This document shows positions 15,839-23,922 of a DNA stretch of 64,000 nucleotides, in pieces. Numbering within the stretch: position 1 is the stretch's first letter; every line of letters starts with the position of its first letter. Location of the stretch: NCBI RefSeq assembly GCF_016907355.1, contig NZ_JAFBBW010000001.1, positions 1,984,001 through 2,048,000 on the forward strand. Reading direction: 5' to 3'. The stretch is from Agromyces aurantiacus (GTDB lineage Bacteria > Actinomycetota > Actinomycetes > Actinomycetales > Microbacteriaceae). The notes beneath the pieces are model-generated. The model was not told the origin of the DNA, ran no database searches, and worked only from the letters and a program-made list of their open reading frames with translations. A program made the position numbers and the translations under genes.

Positions 15839-16453
15839 GTGTCCGCGCCCCGCTTCGTCTCCCCGCTCCACTGGGAGCCCCTGCCCTACCTCGTGCTCGT
15901 CGCGCTGCTCGTGCTGACCGGCCTCATCCGACCCGAGTCGGGGATCGGGTTCGCGGTCCTCATGGCGGCGATCGCGCTCGCCGGCGCGTGGCTGATCGCC
16001 GGGCTCGTGCGCGAACGCCGCACGCGCAATCCCGACACGATGGGCGAGGTCGACGACCTCGAGGCGCTCGAGGTCGTCGACGCGCCACGTGCCGGCGGCG
16101 AACTGCGCACGGTCGTCCCGGTGGCCGACACGCACCGTCACCAGCCCGCGATCGAACTCGCGCGCCTGCACGGCGGCGCCGAGCAGCGGGCCGTGCTCGT
16201 GCCGCGCGCACGTCGGTGGCTCTCGCCGCGCTACCGCATCGGCGTGCAGCTGGTCGGCGAGGGTCGGCCCCGGCACGCCGGATTCCTGCCGGATGCCGCC
16301 GACGCGCGATGGCGCGACGGGCTCGACGAGCTCCGCGGCGCCGGCCGGTTCCTGCGCGTGCCCGCACGCATCGAGGGCTCCGCGCGGCCGTACCGCGTGG
16401 ATCTCGATCTCAGCGGGCTCGGGGCCGTGGCGCCGGAGTCGCCCGGACGCTGA
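15839..16453 (+). CDS. Unknown two-helix membrane protein
   Basis: 204 residues from GTG 15839. Two hydrophobic helices (about 15-28 and 35-55) are followed by a cytosolic domain of about 145 residues in which HRHQPAIELARLHGG, LVPRARRWLSPRYRIGVQLVG and HAGFLPDAAD can be picked out. The positions of Arg, His and Gly recall HIRAN-like beta domains, but I cannot support that assignment. No function is proposed. It starts 9 nt after the luciferase-like gene and may be partly cotranscribed with it. Confidence 0.7.
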   Translation: MSAPRFVSPLHWEPLPYLVLVALLVLTGLIRPESGIGFAVLMAAIALAGAWLIAGLVRERRTRNPDTMGEVDDLEALEVVDAPRAGGELRTVVPVADTHRHQPAIELARLHGGAEQRAVLVPRARRWLSPRYRIGVQLVGEGRPRHAGFLPDAADARWRDGLDELRGAGRFLRVPARIEGSARPYRVDLDLSGLGAVAPESPGR

Positions 16454-16525
16454 GGGCGCATGCTCCCGGGCGCATACGGTGGAACTGAGCAGAAGTCAAG
16501 TCTGGTCCGGCTCACAGAAGATGCA

Positions 16526-16531
16526 TAGCCT
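16526..16531 (+). promoter_or_regulatory. -10 box of the M28 peptidase gene
   Basis: TAGCCT at 16526-16531 gives a leader of about 40 nt carrying GAAGGAGAG before ATG 16579. The -35 is not clear. Confidence 0.4.
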
Positions 16532-16578
16532 CTCGACTGAGGAGCGTCGACGAGGACGCTCCCCGAGAAGGAGAGACG

Positions 16579-18204
16579 ATGTATCGATCTGCAAGGCTTT
16601 CCCGCCGCGCCGTGGTGCTCGCGACCGCGACATCCGCGCTCGCTGCACTGGCGCTCGCGCCCGCCGGCGCCGCACTCGCCGCCCCCAAGGCGAAGGTGTG
16701 CGATACCCGCAACAACAACACGATCACCAAGCTCCTCGAGTGCGTGAACGCCGCCGGTGCGACGGAGCACCTGCAGGCGCTCCAGGACATCGCCGACGAC
16801 AACGGCGGCACCCGCGCCGCCGGCACGCCCGGGTACGAGGCGAGCGTCGACTACGTCGTCGACACGCTCGAGGCGGCCGGATGGAGCGTCAGCATCGACG
16901 AGTTCCCGTACACGTACGTCGGGCCGTCCACGCTCACGCAGCTCGCGCCGATCTCCGCGGAGTACCCGACCGGTCCGTTCACGGGCAGCGGCGCGGGCGA
17001 CGTCACCGCTGGGGTATCGCCGGTCGACCTGCAGCTCGGCCTCGGCAACACGAGCTCGAGCGGATGCGACGCGGCCGACTTCGCGGGCTTCACCGCGGGG
17101 AGCATCGCGCTGATCCAGCGCGGAACCTGCAACTTCAGCGTCAAGGCGCTGAACGCGGCGGCGGCCGGTGCCGCGGGCGTCGTCATCTTCAACCAGGGCA
17201 ATGACACGACCGATGCGCGCAACGGCCTCATCGTCGGCACGCTCGGCGGTTCGGATGTCGTCGACATCCCGGTCGTCGGGGCCAGCTACGAGCAGGGCGT
17301 CGCGCTCTCGCAGGCGGGGTCGATCGCGAACATCTTCGTCCCGGCACCCGAGTCGCGCCCGCAGAAGAACGTCATCGCCGAGAAGACGGGCCTCAACGAC
17401 GACAACGTCGTGATGGCCGGCGCCCACCTCGACTCGGTCCAGGCCGGTCCGGGCATCAACGACAACGGCAGCGGCTCCGCCTCGCTGCTCGAGCTCGCGC
17501 AGCAGCTCTCCAAGCTCGAGCCGCAGAACACCATCCGCCTCGCCTGGTGGGGCGCCGAGGAGAGCGGCCTGATCGGTTCGGAGGAGTACGTCGCCGAGCT
17601 CAGTCAGGAGGAGCGGGACCGCATCGCGCTGTACCTCAACTTCGACATGGTCGCTTCGCCCAACTACATCTTCATGGTGTACGACGGCGACGAGTCCGGC
17701 TGGCTCGCACCCGAGGGCGTGCCGATCCCCGACGGCTCGATCCAGATCGAGAAGCTGTTCGAGGGCTACTACACGTCGGTCGGCGCGCCGTACGACGACG
17801 CCCAGTTCAGCGGTCGCAGCGATTACGACGCGTTCATCCGCGTCGGCATCCCGGCGGGCGGCCTGTTCACCGGCGCCGAGATCGTGAAGACCGCCGAGCA
17901 GGCCTCGATCTGGGGCGGCACGGCCGGGGCATCGTACGACCCGTGCTACCACCAGGCGTGCGACACGCTGGCCAACGTGAACCAGCGGGCGCTCGACGTG
18001 AACGTCGACGCGATCGCCCTCGCGGTGCTCGCGTACTCGTACACCACCGAGTCCGTGAACGGCGTCGCCGGTGCGGACATCCCCGGCGGCCTCGGCCTGC
18101 CCGCGCCGTCGGGGCCCGAGGGGACGATCGGCGGCAACGCCGGCGGTCTCGACCCCGACCTCGTCGGCGACGGCCACCACCACGGCCCGCACGAGACCGA
18201 GTAG
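16579..18204 (+). CDS. Secreted M28 family aminopeptidase with PA domain
   Basis: 541-residue exported zinc peptidase. Residues 1-36 form a signal peptide with twin arginines (SRRAV) and cleavage after LAA, so Tat or Sec export is possible. A protease-associated domain (about 120-235) is inserted before the M28 catalytic domain. Di-zinc ligands lie in MAGAHLDSVQAGPG (His, and Asp of GINDNGSG), WWGAEESGLIGS (Glu pair), LNFDMVASPN (Asp) and CYHQACDTL (His). The C-terminus is His-rich (DGHHHGPHETE). It resembles Streptomyces-type aminopeptidases. GAAGGAGAG precedes the start. A hairpin terminator follows 12 nt after the stop. Confidence 0.93.
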   Translation: MYRSARLSRRAVVLATATSALAALALAPAGAALAAPKAKVCDTRNNNTITKLLECVNAAGATEHLQALQDIADDNGGTRAAGTPGYEASVDYVVDTLEAAGWSVSIDEFPYTYVGPSTLTQLAPISAEYPTGPFTGSGAGDVTAGVSPVDLQLGLGNTSSSGCDAADFAGFTAGSIALIQRGTCNFSVKALNAAAAGAAGVVIFNQGNDTTDARNGLIVGTLGGSDVVDIPVVGASYEQGVALSQAGSIANIFVPAPESRPQKNVIAEKTGLNDDNVVMAGAHLDSVQAGPGINDNGSGSASLLELAQQLSKLEPQNTIRLAWWGAEESGLIGSEEYVAELSQEERDRIALYLNFDMVASPNYIFMVYDGDESGWLAPEGVPIPDGSIQIEKLFEGYYTSVGAPYDDAQFSGRSDYDAFIRVGIPAGGLFTGAEIVKTAEQASIWGGTAGASYDPCYHQACDTLANVNQRALDVNVDAIALAVLAYSYTTESVNGVAGADIPGGLGLPAPSGPEGTIGGNAGGLDPDLVGDGHHHGPHETE

Positions 18205-18216
18205 CGGGGATCAATC

Positions 18217-18252
18217 GTGCGGGGCCCGTCGCGAGAGCGGCGGGCCCCGCAC
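18217..18252 (+). terminator. Terminator after the M28 gene
   Basis: Arms GTGCGGGGCCCG (18217-18228) and CGGGCCCCGCAC (18241-18252) form a perfect 12-bp stem with a 12-nt loop. Confidence 0.75.
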
Positions 18253-18272
18253 TCGTCCACGAGACTGGGGCC

Positions 18273-18471
18273 GTGGAGACGATCGTCAAGCGCCGGGACG
18301 ACGCGCCGAGGGGTTCTTCGAGGCCGAGGCGGCGGGACTCGCCTGGCTGGCGGCCGCCGGCGGCGCGCGCGTAGCGGGCGTCACCGGTGTCGGACCGGGC
18401 GCGGCTACGGGGTCGCGCTCGTCGAGGCGGCGGAAGCGGTGCTCGACCTCGACGGTCGGGCTGGGGAATAG
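18273..18471 (+). pseudogene. Fructosamine kinase remnant
   Basis: The stretch reads METIVKRRDDAPRG in one frame from GTG 18273, then, after the loss of one G near 18312, GFFEAEAAGLAWLAAAGGARV in the next frame. This matches the N-terminus of actinobacterial fructosamine kinase family proteins (KRR-DAPxGFFxAEAAGLAWL). After about 18400 a third frame gives RGYGVALVEAAEAVLD, which looks like the end of the same family, and stops at 18471. The central 200 or so residues are missing. I read this as an internally deleted and frameshifted gene. It lies in the 340-bp gap between the M28 gene and the next luciferase-like gene. Confidence 0.55.
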
Positions 18472-18498
18472 TTCGGGGGAGACATCCGTTCAACCCAA

Positions 18499-18508
18499 TT
18501 GCATGCAA
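18499..18508. promoter_or_regulatory. Palindrome TTGCATGCAA, MarR-like operator candidate
   Basis: A perfect 10-bp palindrome 36 nt before the luciferase-like gene. Its form (TTGCnnGCAA) is that of many MarR-family sites. No MarR gene is in the window. Confidence 0.35.
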
Positions 18509-18544
18509 ACGCATGAAGCAAGACGAGGAGCCCAGGAGGGCGAC

Positions 18545-19768
18545 ATGCAGTTCGGAATCTTCACCGTCAGCGACATCACGCAGGACCCGACGACCGGTCG
18601 GACCCCCAGTGAGGCCGAGCGCATCCAGGCGACGCTGACGATCGCCAAGCACGCCGAGGAGGTCGGGCTCGACGTCTTCGCGCTGGGCGAGCACCACAAC
18701 CCGCCGTTCTGGTCCTCGTCGCCGACCACGACCCTCGCGTACATCGCCGGGCAGACCTCGACGCTGCAGCTCTCGACCGCCACGACGCTCATCACCACCA
18801 ACGACCCGGTGAAGCTCGCCGAGGACTACGCGATGCTGCAGCACGTCTCGGGCGGCCGCGCCGACCTGATGCTCGGCCGCGGCAACACCGGCCCGGTCTA
18901 CCCGTGGTTCGGCAAGGACATCCGCCAGGGCCTGCCCATCGCCATCGAGAGCTACGAGCTCCTGCACCGCCTCTGGCGCGAGGACGTCGTGGACTGGGAG
19001 GGCAAGTTCCGCACCCCGCTGCAGGGCTTCACCTCGACCCCGCGGCCCCTCGACGACGTCCCGCCGTTCGTCTGGCACGGCTCCATCCGCACGCCCGAGG
19101 TCGCCGAGCAGGCCGCCTACTACGGCGACGGCTTCTTCGCGAACCACATCTTCTGGCCCGCGTCGCACACCGCTCGCATGATCGCCCTGTACCGGCAGCG
19201 GTACGAGCACCACGGCCACGGCACCGCCGCGCAGGCGATCGTCGGGCTCGGCGGCCAGGTCTTCATGCGCAAGAACTCGCAGGACGCCGTGAACGAGTTC
19301 CGGCCGTACTTCGACAACGCGCCGGTCTACGGCCACGGCCCGAGCATGGAGGACTTCACGCAGCAGACGCCGCTCACCGTCGGCAGCCCGCAGGAGGTCA
19401 TCGACCGCACGCTGGGCTTCCGCGACTACGTCGGCGACTACCAGCGCCAGCTCTGGCTCATCGACCACGCCGGCCTGCCGCTGAAGACCGTGCTCGAGCA
19501 GCTCGACCTGCTCGGCGAGGAGGTCGTGCCGGTGCTCCGCCGAGAGTTCGCGAAGGACCGCCCCGCCGATGTGCCCGACGCGCCGACCCACGCCTCGCTC
19601 GTCGCGGCGAAGTACGGCGACGCGGCGCCCCGCCAGGCGACCCCGCGCGCCAACCGCGGCGACAACCTGACCGCCGGCTCGCCGTACCAGGATGCCGAGC
19701 CCGTCGCCGCGGCGGCCTCCGGCTCGTCCTTCGGTCCGGCCGCGACCCGGACGGCGGGTGCGCGATGA
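18545..19768 (+). CDS. CE1758-type FMN-dependent luciferase-like monooxygenase
   Basis: 407-residue member of the luciferase-like monooxygenase family. Blocks: FGIFTVSDITQDPTTGRTPSE at the start, ALGEHHNPPFWSSSP (His pair near residue 60), LQHVSGGRADLMLGRGNTGPVYPWFG, and PPFVWHGSIRTPEVAEQAAYYGDGFF. The pair with the downstream reductase, which overlaps by 4 nt, is the CE1758/CE1759 arrangement known from corynebacteria and relatives: the reductase should supply FMNH2 to the oxygenase. AGGAGGG precedes ATG 18545. The last 60 residues are low-complexity. Substrate is unknown. Confidence 0.88.
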   Translation: MQFGIFTVSDITQDPTTGRTPSEAERIQATLTIAKHAEEVGLDVFALGEHHNPPFWSSSPTTTLAYIAGQTSTLQLSTATTLITTNDPVKLAEDYAMLQHVSGGRADLMLGRGNTGPVYPWFGKDIRQGLPIAIESYELLHRLWREDVVDWEGKFRTPLQGFTSTPRPLDDVPPFVWHGSIRTPEVAEQAAYYGDGFFANHIFWPASHTARMIALYRQRYEHHGHGTAAQAIVGLGGQVFMRKNSQDAVNEFRPYFDNAPVYGHGPSMEDFTQQTPLTVGSPQEVIDRTLGFRDYVGDYQRQLWLIDHAGLPLKTVLEQLDLLGEEVVPVLRREFAKDRPADVPDAPTHASLVAAKYGDAAPRQATPRANRGDNLTAGSPYQDAEPVAAAASGSSFGPAATRTAGAR

Positions 19769-20394
19769 CCACGAAGAAGCTCGTCATCGTCTCGTCGGGC
19801 CTGTCGACCCCGAGTTCGACCCGCCAGCTCGCCGACCGCCTCGTGTCCGACGCCGCCGGCCTGCTCGGCGAGCGCGGCATCGAGGTCGAGGTGAAGGTCT
19901 TCGAGCTGCGCGACCTCGCGCACGACATCACGAACCACCTGCTGCTCGGCTTCGCCCCGCCCAAGCTCCAGGCCGCGCTCGACGCGGTCGCCGCGGCCGA
20001 CGGCCTCATCGCAGTGACGCCGATCTTCACGACGAGCTACGCCGGGCTCTTCAAGTCGTTCATCGACGTGATCGACCCCGACGCGCTCACGGACCTCCCG
20101 GTGCTCATCGGGGCGACCGGCGGCACGCCGCGGCACTCGCTCGCGATCGACTACGCGATCCGCCCGCTGTTCACCTACCTCCACGCGATCCCGGTGACCA
20201 CCGGCGTGTTCGCCGCCACGGGCGACTGGGGCGACGGCGGCGACGGCGTGCGGTCCCTGCCCGACCGCATCTTCCGCGGCGCCAAGGAGTTCGCCGACCT
20301 CGTCGAGCGCACCGACCGAAGCGACCGCGTGAGCGATCCCTTCTCACTCGACCGCCCGATGGGGCACCTGCTCGGGGGACTCGCGGGGGAGTAG
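19765..20394 (+). CDS. CE1759-type NADPH-dependent FMN reductase
   Basis: 209-residue flavodoxin-fold reductase. KLVIVSSGLSTPSSTRQLADRL forms the first strand and phosphate loop, DGLIAVTPIFTTSYAGLFKSF the FMN-contacting loop, and LPVLIGATGGTPRHSLAIDYAIRPLF a further conserved block. It should reduce FMN with NADPH for the luciferase-like enzyme; ATG 19765 overlaps the stop codon of that gene (ATGA), so the two are translationally coupled. Confidence 0.9.
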   Translation: MTTKKLVIVSSGLSTPSSTRQLADRLVSDAAGLLGERGIEVEVKVFELRDLAHDITNHLLLGFAPPKLQAALDAVAAADGLIAVTPIFTTSYAGLFKSFIDVIDPDALTDLPVLIGATGGTPRHSLAIDYAIRPLFTYLHAIPVTTGVFAATGDWGDGGDGVRSLPDRIFRGAKEFADLVERTDRSDRVSDPFSLDRPMGHLLGGLAGE

Positions 20395-20411
20395 CTCCGC
20401 CAGGGCTCGCC

Positions 20412-20446
20412 CGGATGCCGTGACCGCACGTCGGTCGCGGCATCCG
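20412..20446. terminator. Bidirectional terminator, GGATGCC-type arms
   Basis: CGGATGCCG (20412-20420) pairs with CGGCATCCG (20438-20446); inside, GACCG (20422-20426) pairs with CGGTC (20432-20436), leaving one mismatch and a 5-nt loop. It lies between convergent stops. Confidence 0.75.
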
Positions 20447-20461
20447 CCGTTCGCGCCGCGC

Positions 20462-20668
20462 TCAGTCGTCGAGCACGAACGTGACCTCGAGGGTCACCGA
20501 CCACTCGACGACGCGGTCGCCTTCGACCGTGACCTTCTGCTCCTTGACCCAGGCGCCCTTGACGCCCCGCAGCGTCGCCGCCGCGCGCGCGATGCCGACC
20601 GAGACGGCATCCTCGAAGCTCGTCTCCGAGTACGCGGTGATCGTGGTGACCCGTGCGACCGATGACAT
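20462..20668 (-). CDS. Dodecin (flavin storage protein)
   Basis: 68 residues, the family's length. Dodecins assemble into hollow dodecamers that store flavins such as riboflavin or FMN. SVARVTTITAYSETSFEDAV and the flavin-stacking Trp in GVKGAWVKEQ (about residue 40) are clear, as is the closing WSVTLEVTFVLDD strand. AGGGGGAA precedes ATG 20668. It is convergent with the two-gene flavoenzyme operon, which may be a functional link. Confidence 0.93.
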   Translation of the reverse strand: MSSVARVTTITAYSETSFEDAVSVGIARAAATLRGVKGAWVKEQKVTVEGDRVVEWSVTLEVTFVLDD

Positions 20669-20796
20669 GGCGTTCCCCCTCGAACGAATCGGGACGCATC
20701 GGACGGTGCGTCCTCGACCCATGTAACTCCTCATCGGGCGATCCCGCGAGGGGGTGCGCCGCCGCGAGGGGCGTCTTCGGGGAGGTGCGCCGGTGC

Positions 20797-20988
20797 TCAG
20801 CCGCTCTTGCGGCGGAACTCCCGCCGGTGATCGGCGGGGCCGTGCGAATGGTTCGCGGCGGAGGTGCCGTCGAGGTGCGACTCGCCCGAGCGGTTCCTCG
20901 CCGCGTCGTTCTTGCGATCGAGCGCCTCGCGGAACTTGCGCTTGGTCTCCTCGGAGGGCTCCGTGCTGCTCTGCTCGTCGGGCGTCAT
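20797..20988 (-). CDS. DUF5302 small protein
   Basis: 63 residues, very polar and Ser/Arg/His-rich: ETKRKFREALDRKNDAARN followed by SHLDGTSAANHSHGPADHRREFRRKSG. This is the DUF5302 pattern found across actinobacteria. Function unknown; its composition suggests a disordered nucleic-acid-binding or stress protein, which is only a guess. ATG 20988 gives the normal family length. It is divergent from pnp. Confidence 0.85.
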   Translation of the reverse strand: MTPDEQSSTEPSEETKRKFREALDRKNDAARNRSGESHLDGTSAANHSHGPADHRREFRRKSG

Positions 20989-21029
20989 GTCCACGAGTCT
21001 GGCACGGATGCCGCGAAGCACCCCTCTGC

Positions 21030-21337
21030 TAGGCTGGATCCGGTCGCCCGATGGGCCACCACCGTCTGGGGTGCCGTGAACCGGTACCGCATCCGCTCGG
21101 ATCGACCAGGCGGCACAACTGCACATCGAGCACCGTGCTCGTATCGAGCACGCACCGGAGCAGGCCGGCAGGAAGCTGGTCCCCTGTGGTGGATCACCAA
21201 ACCGAGCGGGTTGGTGGACTTCTACTGGTGGCCAGCGTGAGCGCATCGCCTGATGCGTTTCGTAATGCCTGTTCCTGCTCCTGACGTATGAGTCGCGCCC
21301 ACCACGGGGTGCGACGTAAAACAAAGGAGAAGACCTC
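21030..21337 (+). promoter_or_regulatory. pnp promoter and structured leader RNA (candidate Actino-pnp element)
   Basis: TAGGCT at 21030-21035 is a good -10; transcription near 21042 would give a leader of almost 300 nt. The leader holds several hairpins. The central GTGCTCG (21135-21141) can pair with CGAGCAC either upstream (21127-21133) or downstream (21145-21151). CACCAAACC/GGGTTGGTG (21195-21203 with 21208-21216) has one mismatch, CGCATC/GATGCG lies at 21242-21257, and a 9-bp stem with one G-U pair (21292-21300 with 21307-21315) ends 8 nt before the ribosome binding site AAAGGAG (21323-21329). A conserved leader motif called Actino-pnp is known upstream of actinobacterial pnp genes; assignment to it is an inference. 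This accounts for the 349-bp gene-free stretch. Confidence 0.6.
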
Positions 21338-23620
21338 TTGGAAGGTCCTGAGATCACGTTCGCCGAAACGGTCATCGACAACGGTCGGTTCGGCACCCGC
21401 ACCATCCGCTTCGAGACCGGCCGTCTCGCCCAGCAGGCGCAGGGCTCCGCGGTCGCCTACATCGACGACGAGACCATGCTGCTCTCCGCCACGTCGGTGT
21501 CGAAGCAGCCGAAGGAGCACTTCGACTTCTTCCCGCTCACGATCGACGTCGAGGAGCGCATGTACGCCGCGGGCCGCATCCCCGGCTCGTTCTTCCGTCG
21601 CGAGGGCCGCCCCTCGACCGAGGCGATCCTCACCTGCCGCCTGATCGACCGCCCGCTGCGCCCCTCGTTCGTCGAGGGCCTGCGCAACGAGGTCCAGGTC
21701 GTCGTGACGGTGCTCGCCATCGAGCCCGACGAGCTCTACGACGTGCTCGCGATCAACAGCGCGTCGCTCTCGACGCAGCTGTCGAGCCTGCCGTTCTCCG
21801 GCCCGATCGGCGGCGTGCGCGTCGCCCTGATCGACGGCCAGTGGGTCGGCTTCCCGAAGCACTCGCAGCTCGAGGACGCGGTCTTCAGCATGGTCGTCGC
21901 CGGCCGTGTCGTGACCGAGGCCGACGGCTCGCAGGACGTCGCGATCATGATGATCGAGGCCGAGGCCACCGACAACGCCTTCACCCTGATCCAGGCCGGC
22001 GCCGTCAAGCCCGACGAGACCGTCATCGCCCAGGGCATCGAGGCCTCGAAGCCGTTCATCAAGCAGCTCGTCGAGGCGCAGCAGGAGGTCGCCAAGACCG
22101 CCGCCAAGCCGACCGCCGACTACCCGACCTTCCCGCCCTACCAGGACGCGACGAAGGCCGCGGTCGAGGAGCTCGCGCTCGAGGAGCTCAAGGGCATCTA
22201 CCAGATCGCCGGCAAGGTCGAGCGACAGGACGCCGACGACGCGCTCAAGGCGCGCGTCAAGGAGGCCATCGCGGCCAAGGTCGACGCGGGCGAGCTGCCC
22301 GAGTCGGCGAACGGCGAGGTCTCGGCGGCCTACAAGTCGGTCACCAAGCACGTCGTCCGCTCGCGCGTCCTCTCCGAGGGCGTGCGCATCGACGGCCGCG
22401 GGCTCGCCGACATCCGGCCGCTCGACGCCGAGGTGCAGGTCATCCCGCGCGTGCACGGCTCCGCGATCTTCCAGCGCGGCGAGACCCAGATCCTGGGCGT
22501 CACCACGCTGAACATGCTCAAGATGGAGCAGCAGATCGACTCGCTGAGCCCGGTCACCAAGAAGCGCTACATGCACAACTACAACTTCCCGCCCTACTCG
22601 ACGGGTGAGACGGGTCGTGTCGGTTCGCCGAAGCGTCGCGAGATCGGCCACGGCGCACTCGCCGAGCGCGCCCTCGTGCCGGTGCTGCCGAGCCGCGAGG
22701 AGTTCCCGTACGCGATCCGCCAGGTCTCCGAGGCGCTGGGCTCGAACGGCTCCACCTCGATGGGCTCGGTCTGCGCGTCCACCCTGTCGCTCCTGAACGC
22801 GGGCGTGCCGCTGAAGGCGCCGGTCGCGGGTATCGCGATGGGCCTCATCTCCGACACCGTCGACGGCGAGACCCGCTACGCGGCGCTCACCGACATCCTC
22901 GGTGCGGAGGACGCGCTCGGCGACATGGACTTCAAGGTCGCCGGCACCTCCGAGTTCGTCACCGCGATCCAGCTCGACACGAAGCTCGACGGCATCCCCG
23001 CGTCGGTGCTCGCCGGCGCGCTGACCCAGGCGAAGGAGGCGCGCACCACGATCCTGCAGGTGCTGAACGCCGCCATCGAGGGCCCCGACGAGATGGCGCC
23101 CACCGCGCCGCGCGTGATCAGCGTGCAGATCCCGGTCGACAAGATCGGCGAGCTCATCGGCCCCAAGGGCAAGACGATCAACGGCATCCAGGATGAGACG
23201 GGCGCCGAGATCTCGATCGAGGAGGACGGCACGGTCTACATCGGCGCGACCGACGGCCCCTCGGCCGAGGCCGCCCGCGCCGCCGTGAACGCGATCGCCA
23301 ACCCGACCAACCCCGAGGTCGGCGAGCAGTTCCTCGGCACGGTCGTGAAGATCGCCGCGTTCGGCGCGTTCATCTCGCTGCTGCCCGGCAAGGACGGCCT
23401 GCTGCACATCTCCGAGGTGCGCAAGCTCGCGGGTGGCAAGCGCGTCGAGAACGTCGAGGACGTGCTCGGCGTCGGCCAGAAGCTGCTCGTCGAGATCACC
23501 AAGATCGACGACCGCGGCAAGCTCTCGCTCGCGCCGGTCGTCGCGGAGGACGCGGACACCAACGGCCGCGAGGCCGAGCCGGTCCACGCCGACGCGCCCG
23601 CTGAGGGCGCCGACGCGTAG
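21338..23620 (+). CDS. pnp: Polynucleotide phosphorylase
   Basis: Exoribonuclease that degrades RNA 3' to 5' by phosphorolysis; a trimeric ring, also able to add tails, and in actinobacteria linked to guanosine pentaphosphate metabolism. 760 residues. Two RNase PH domains (about 15-240 and 330-560), the all-helical linker between them, a KH domain ([21 protein letters not shown], about 600) and an S1 domain ([20 protein letters not shown], about 665-735) are in the standard order. The second PH domain has the catalytic block [14 protein letters not shown]. The start is TTG at 21338, 8 nt after AAAGGAG; no ATG fits. A 16-bp hairpin follows the stop. Confidence 0.97.
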   Translation: MEGPEITFAETVIDNGRFGTRTIRFETGRLAQQAQGSAVAYIDDETMLLSATSVSKQPKEHFDFFPLTIDVEERMYAAGRIPGSFFRREGRPSTEAILTCRLIDRPLRPSFVEGLRNEVQVVVTVLAIEPDELYDVLAINSASLSTQLSSLPFSGPIGGVRVALIDGQWVGFPKHSQLEDAVFSMVVAGRVVTEADGSQDVAIMMIEAEATDNAFTLIQAGAVKPDETVIAQGIEASKPFIKQLVEAQQEVAKTAAKPTADYPTFPPYQDATKAAVEELALEELKGIYQIAGKVERQDADDALKARVKEAIAAKVDAGELPESANGEVSAAYKSVTKHVVRSRVLSEGVRIDGRGLADIRPLDAEVQVIPRVHGSAIFQRGETQILGVTTLNMLKMEQQIDSLSPVTKKRYMHNYNFPPYSTGETGRVGSPKRREIGHGALAERALVPVLPSREEFPYAIRQVSEALGSNGSTSMGSVCASTLSLLNAGVPLKAPVAGIAMGLISDTVDGETRYAALTDILGAEDALGDMDFKVAGTSEFVTAIQLDTKLDGIPASVLAGALTQAKEARTTILQVLNAAIEGPDEMAPTAPRVISVQIPVDKIGELIGPKGKTINGIQDETGAEISIEEDGTVYIGATDGPSAEAARAAVNAIANPTNPEVGEQFLGTVVKIAAFGAFISLLPGKDGLLHISEVRKLAGGKRVENVEDVLGVGQKLLVEITKIDDRGKLSLAPVVAEDADTNGREAEPVHADAPAEGADA

Positions 23621-23636
23621 TCCTCGCCTGAGCGAA

Positions 23637-23673
23637 CGGATGCCCCGCCCGACATGTTCGGGCGGGGCATCCG
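23637..23673. terminator. pnp terminator, GGATGCC-type arms
   Basis: A perfect 16-bp stem, CGGATGCCCCGCCCGA (23637-23652) with its complement at 23658-23673, closed by the loop CATGT. It is the longest intrinsic hairpin arm next to a gene end in this part of the window. Confidence 0.85.
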
Positions 23674-23690
23674 TCGTCTGGGGCGGCCGG

Positions 23691-23722
23691 GTGTCAGAGC
23701 GGCAGGGTGTCAGAGCGGCAGG
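23691..23722 (-). repeat. 16-bp tandem duplication over a stop codon
   Basis: GTGTCAGAGCGGCAGG occurs at 23691-23706 and again at 23707-23722. The second copy contains the stop codon and last codons of the minus-strand small gene, so the first copy supplies a spare, unused stop. Confidence 0.8.
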
Positions 23723-23922
23723 TACCCGGCGCGGCGGATCAGCTCGTCGCGCTCGGCCAGTGCGGCCTCGGCCGCGGCGCGGGCCTCGATGCGCGAGAGG
23801 AGCCGGTCGCGGTCGGTGCGGCGTGCGGCCCGTCGCAGGCCCCAGCCGGCGAGGTCGAGCCCGGTGCGGACGGCCAGTCCGGCGACCAGGCCGGAACCGG
23901 GGGAGAGGATGGCGGTGTTCAT
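23710..23922 (-). CDS. Small unknown protein after the ArsR-like regulator
   Basis: 70 residues. A mildly hydrophobic N-terminal stretch (LVAGLAVRTGLDLAGWGL) is followed by an Arg/Ala/Glu-rich helix (RTDRDRLLSRIEARAAAEAALAE) and GYLPL at the end. No family is recognised. ATG 23922 overlaps the regulator stop codon (ATGA), so its translation is coupled to the regulator; together they may form a small self-controlled operon. Confidence 0.7.
   Translation of the reverse strand: MNTAILSPGSGLVAGLAVRTGLDLAGWGLRRAARRTDRDRLLSRIEARAAAEAALAERDELIRRAGYLPL

Noticed and set aside
18071-18544. M28 gene reading through into the luciferase-like gene frame
   Set aside because: The M28 frame stops at 18204; the other frame open across this stretch belongs to the next gene and only by chance lacks stops.
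20989-21337. RNase P RNA or tmRNA in the leader of pnp
   Set aside because: The conserved core strings of those RNAs are absent; the structure fits a leader of pnp better.
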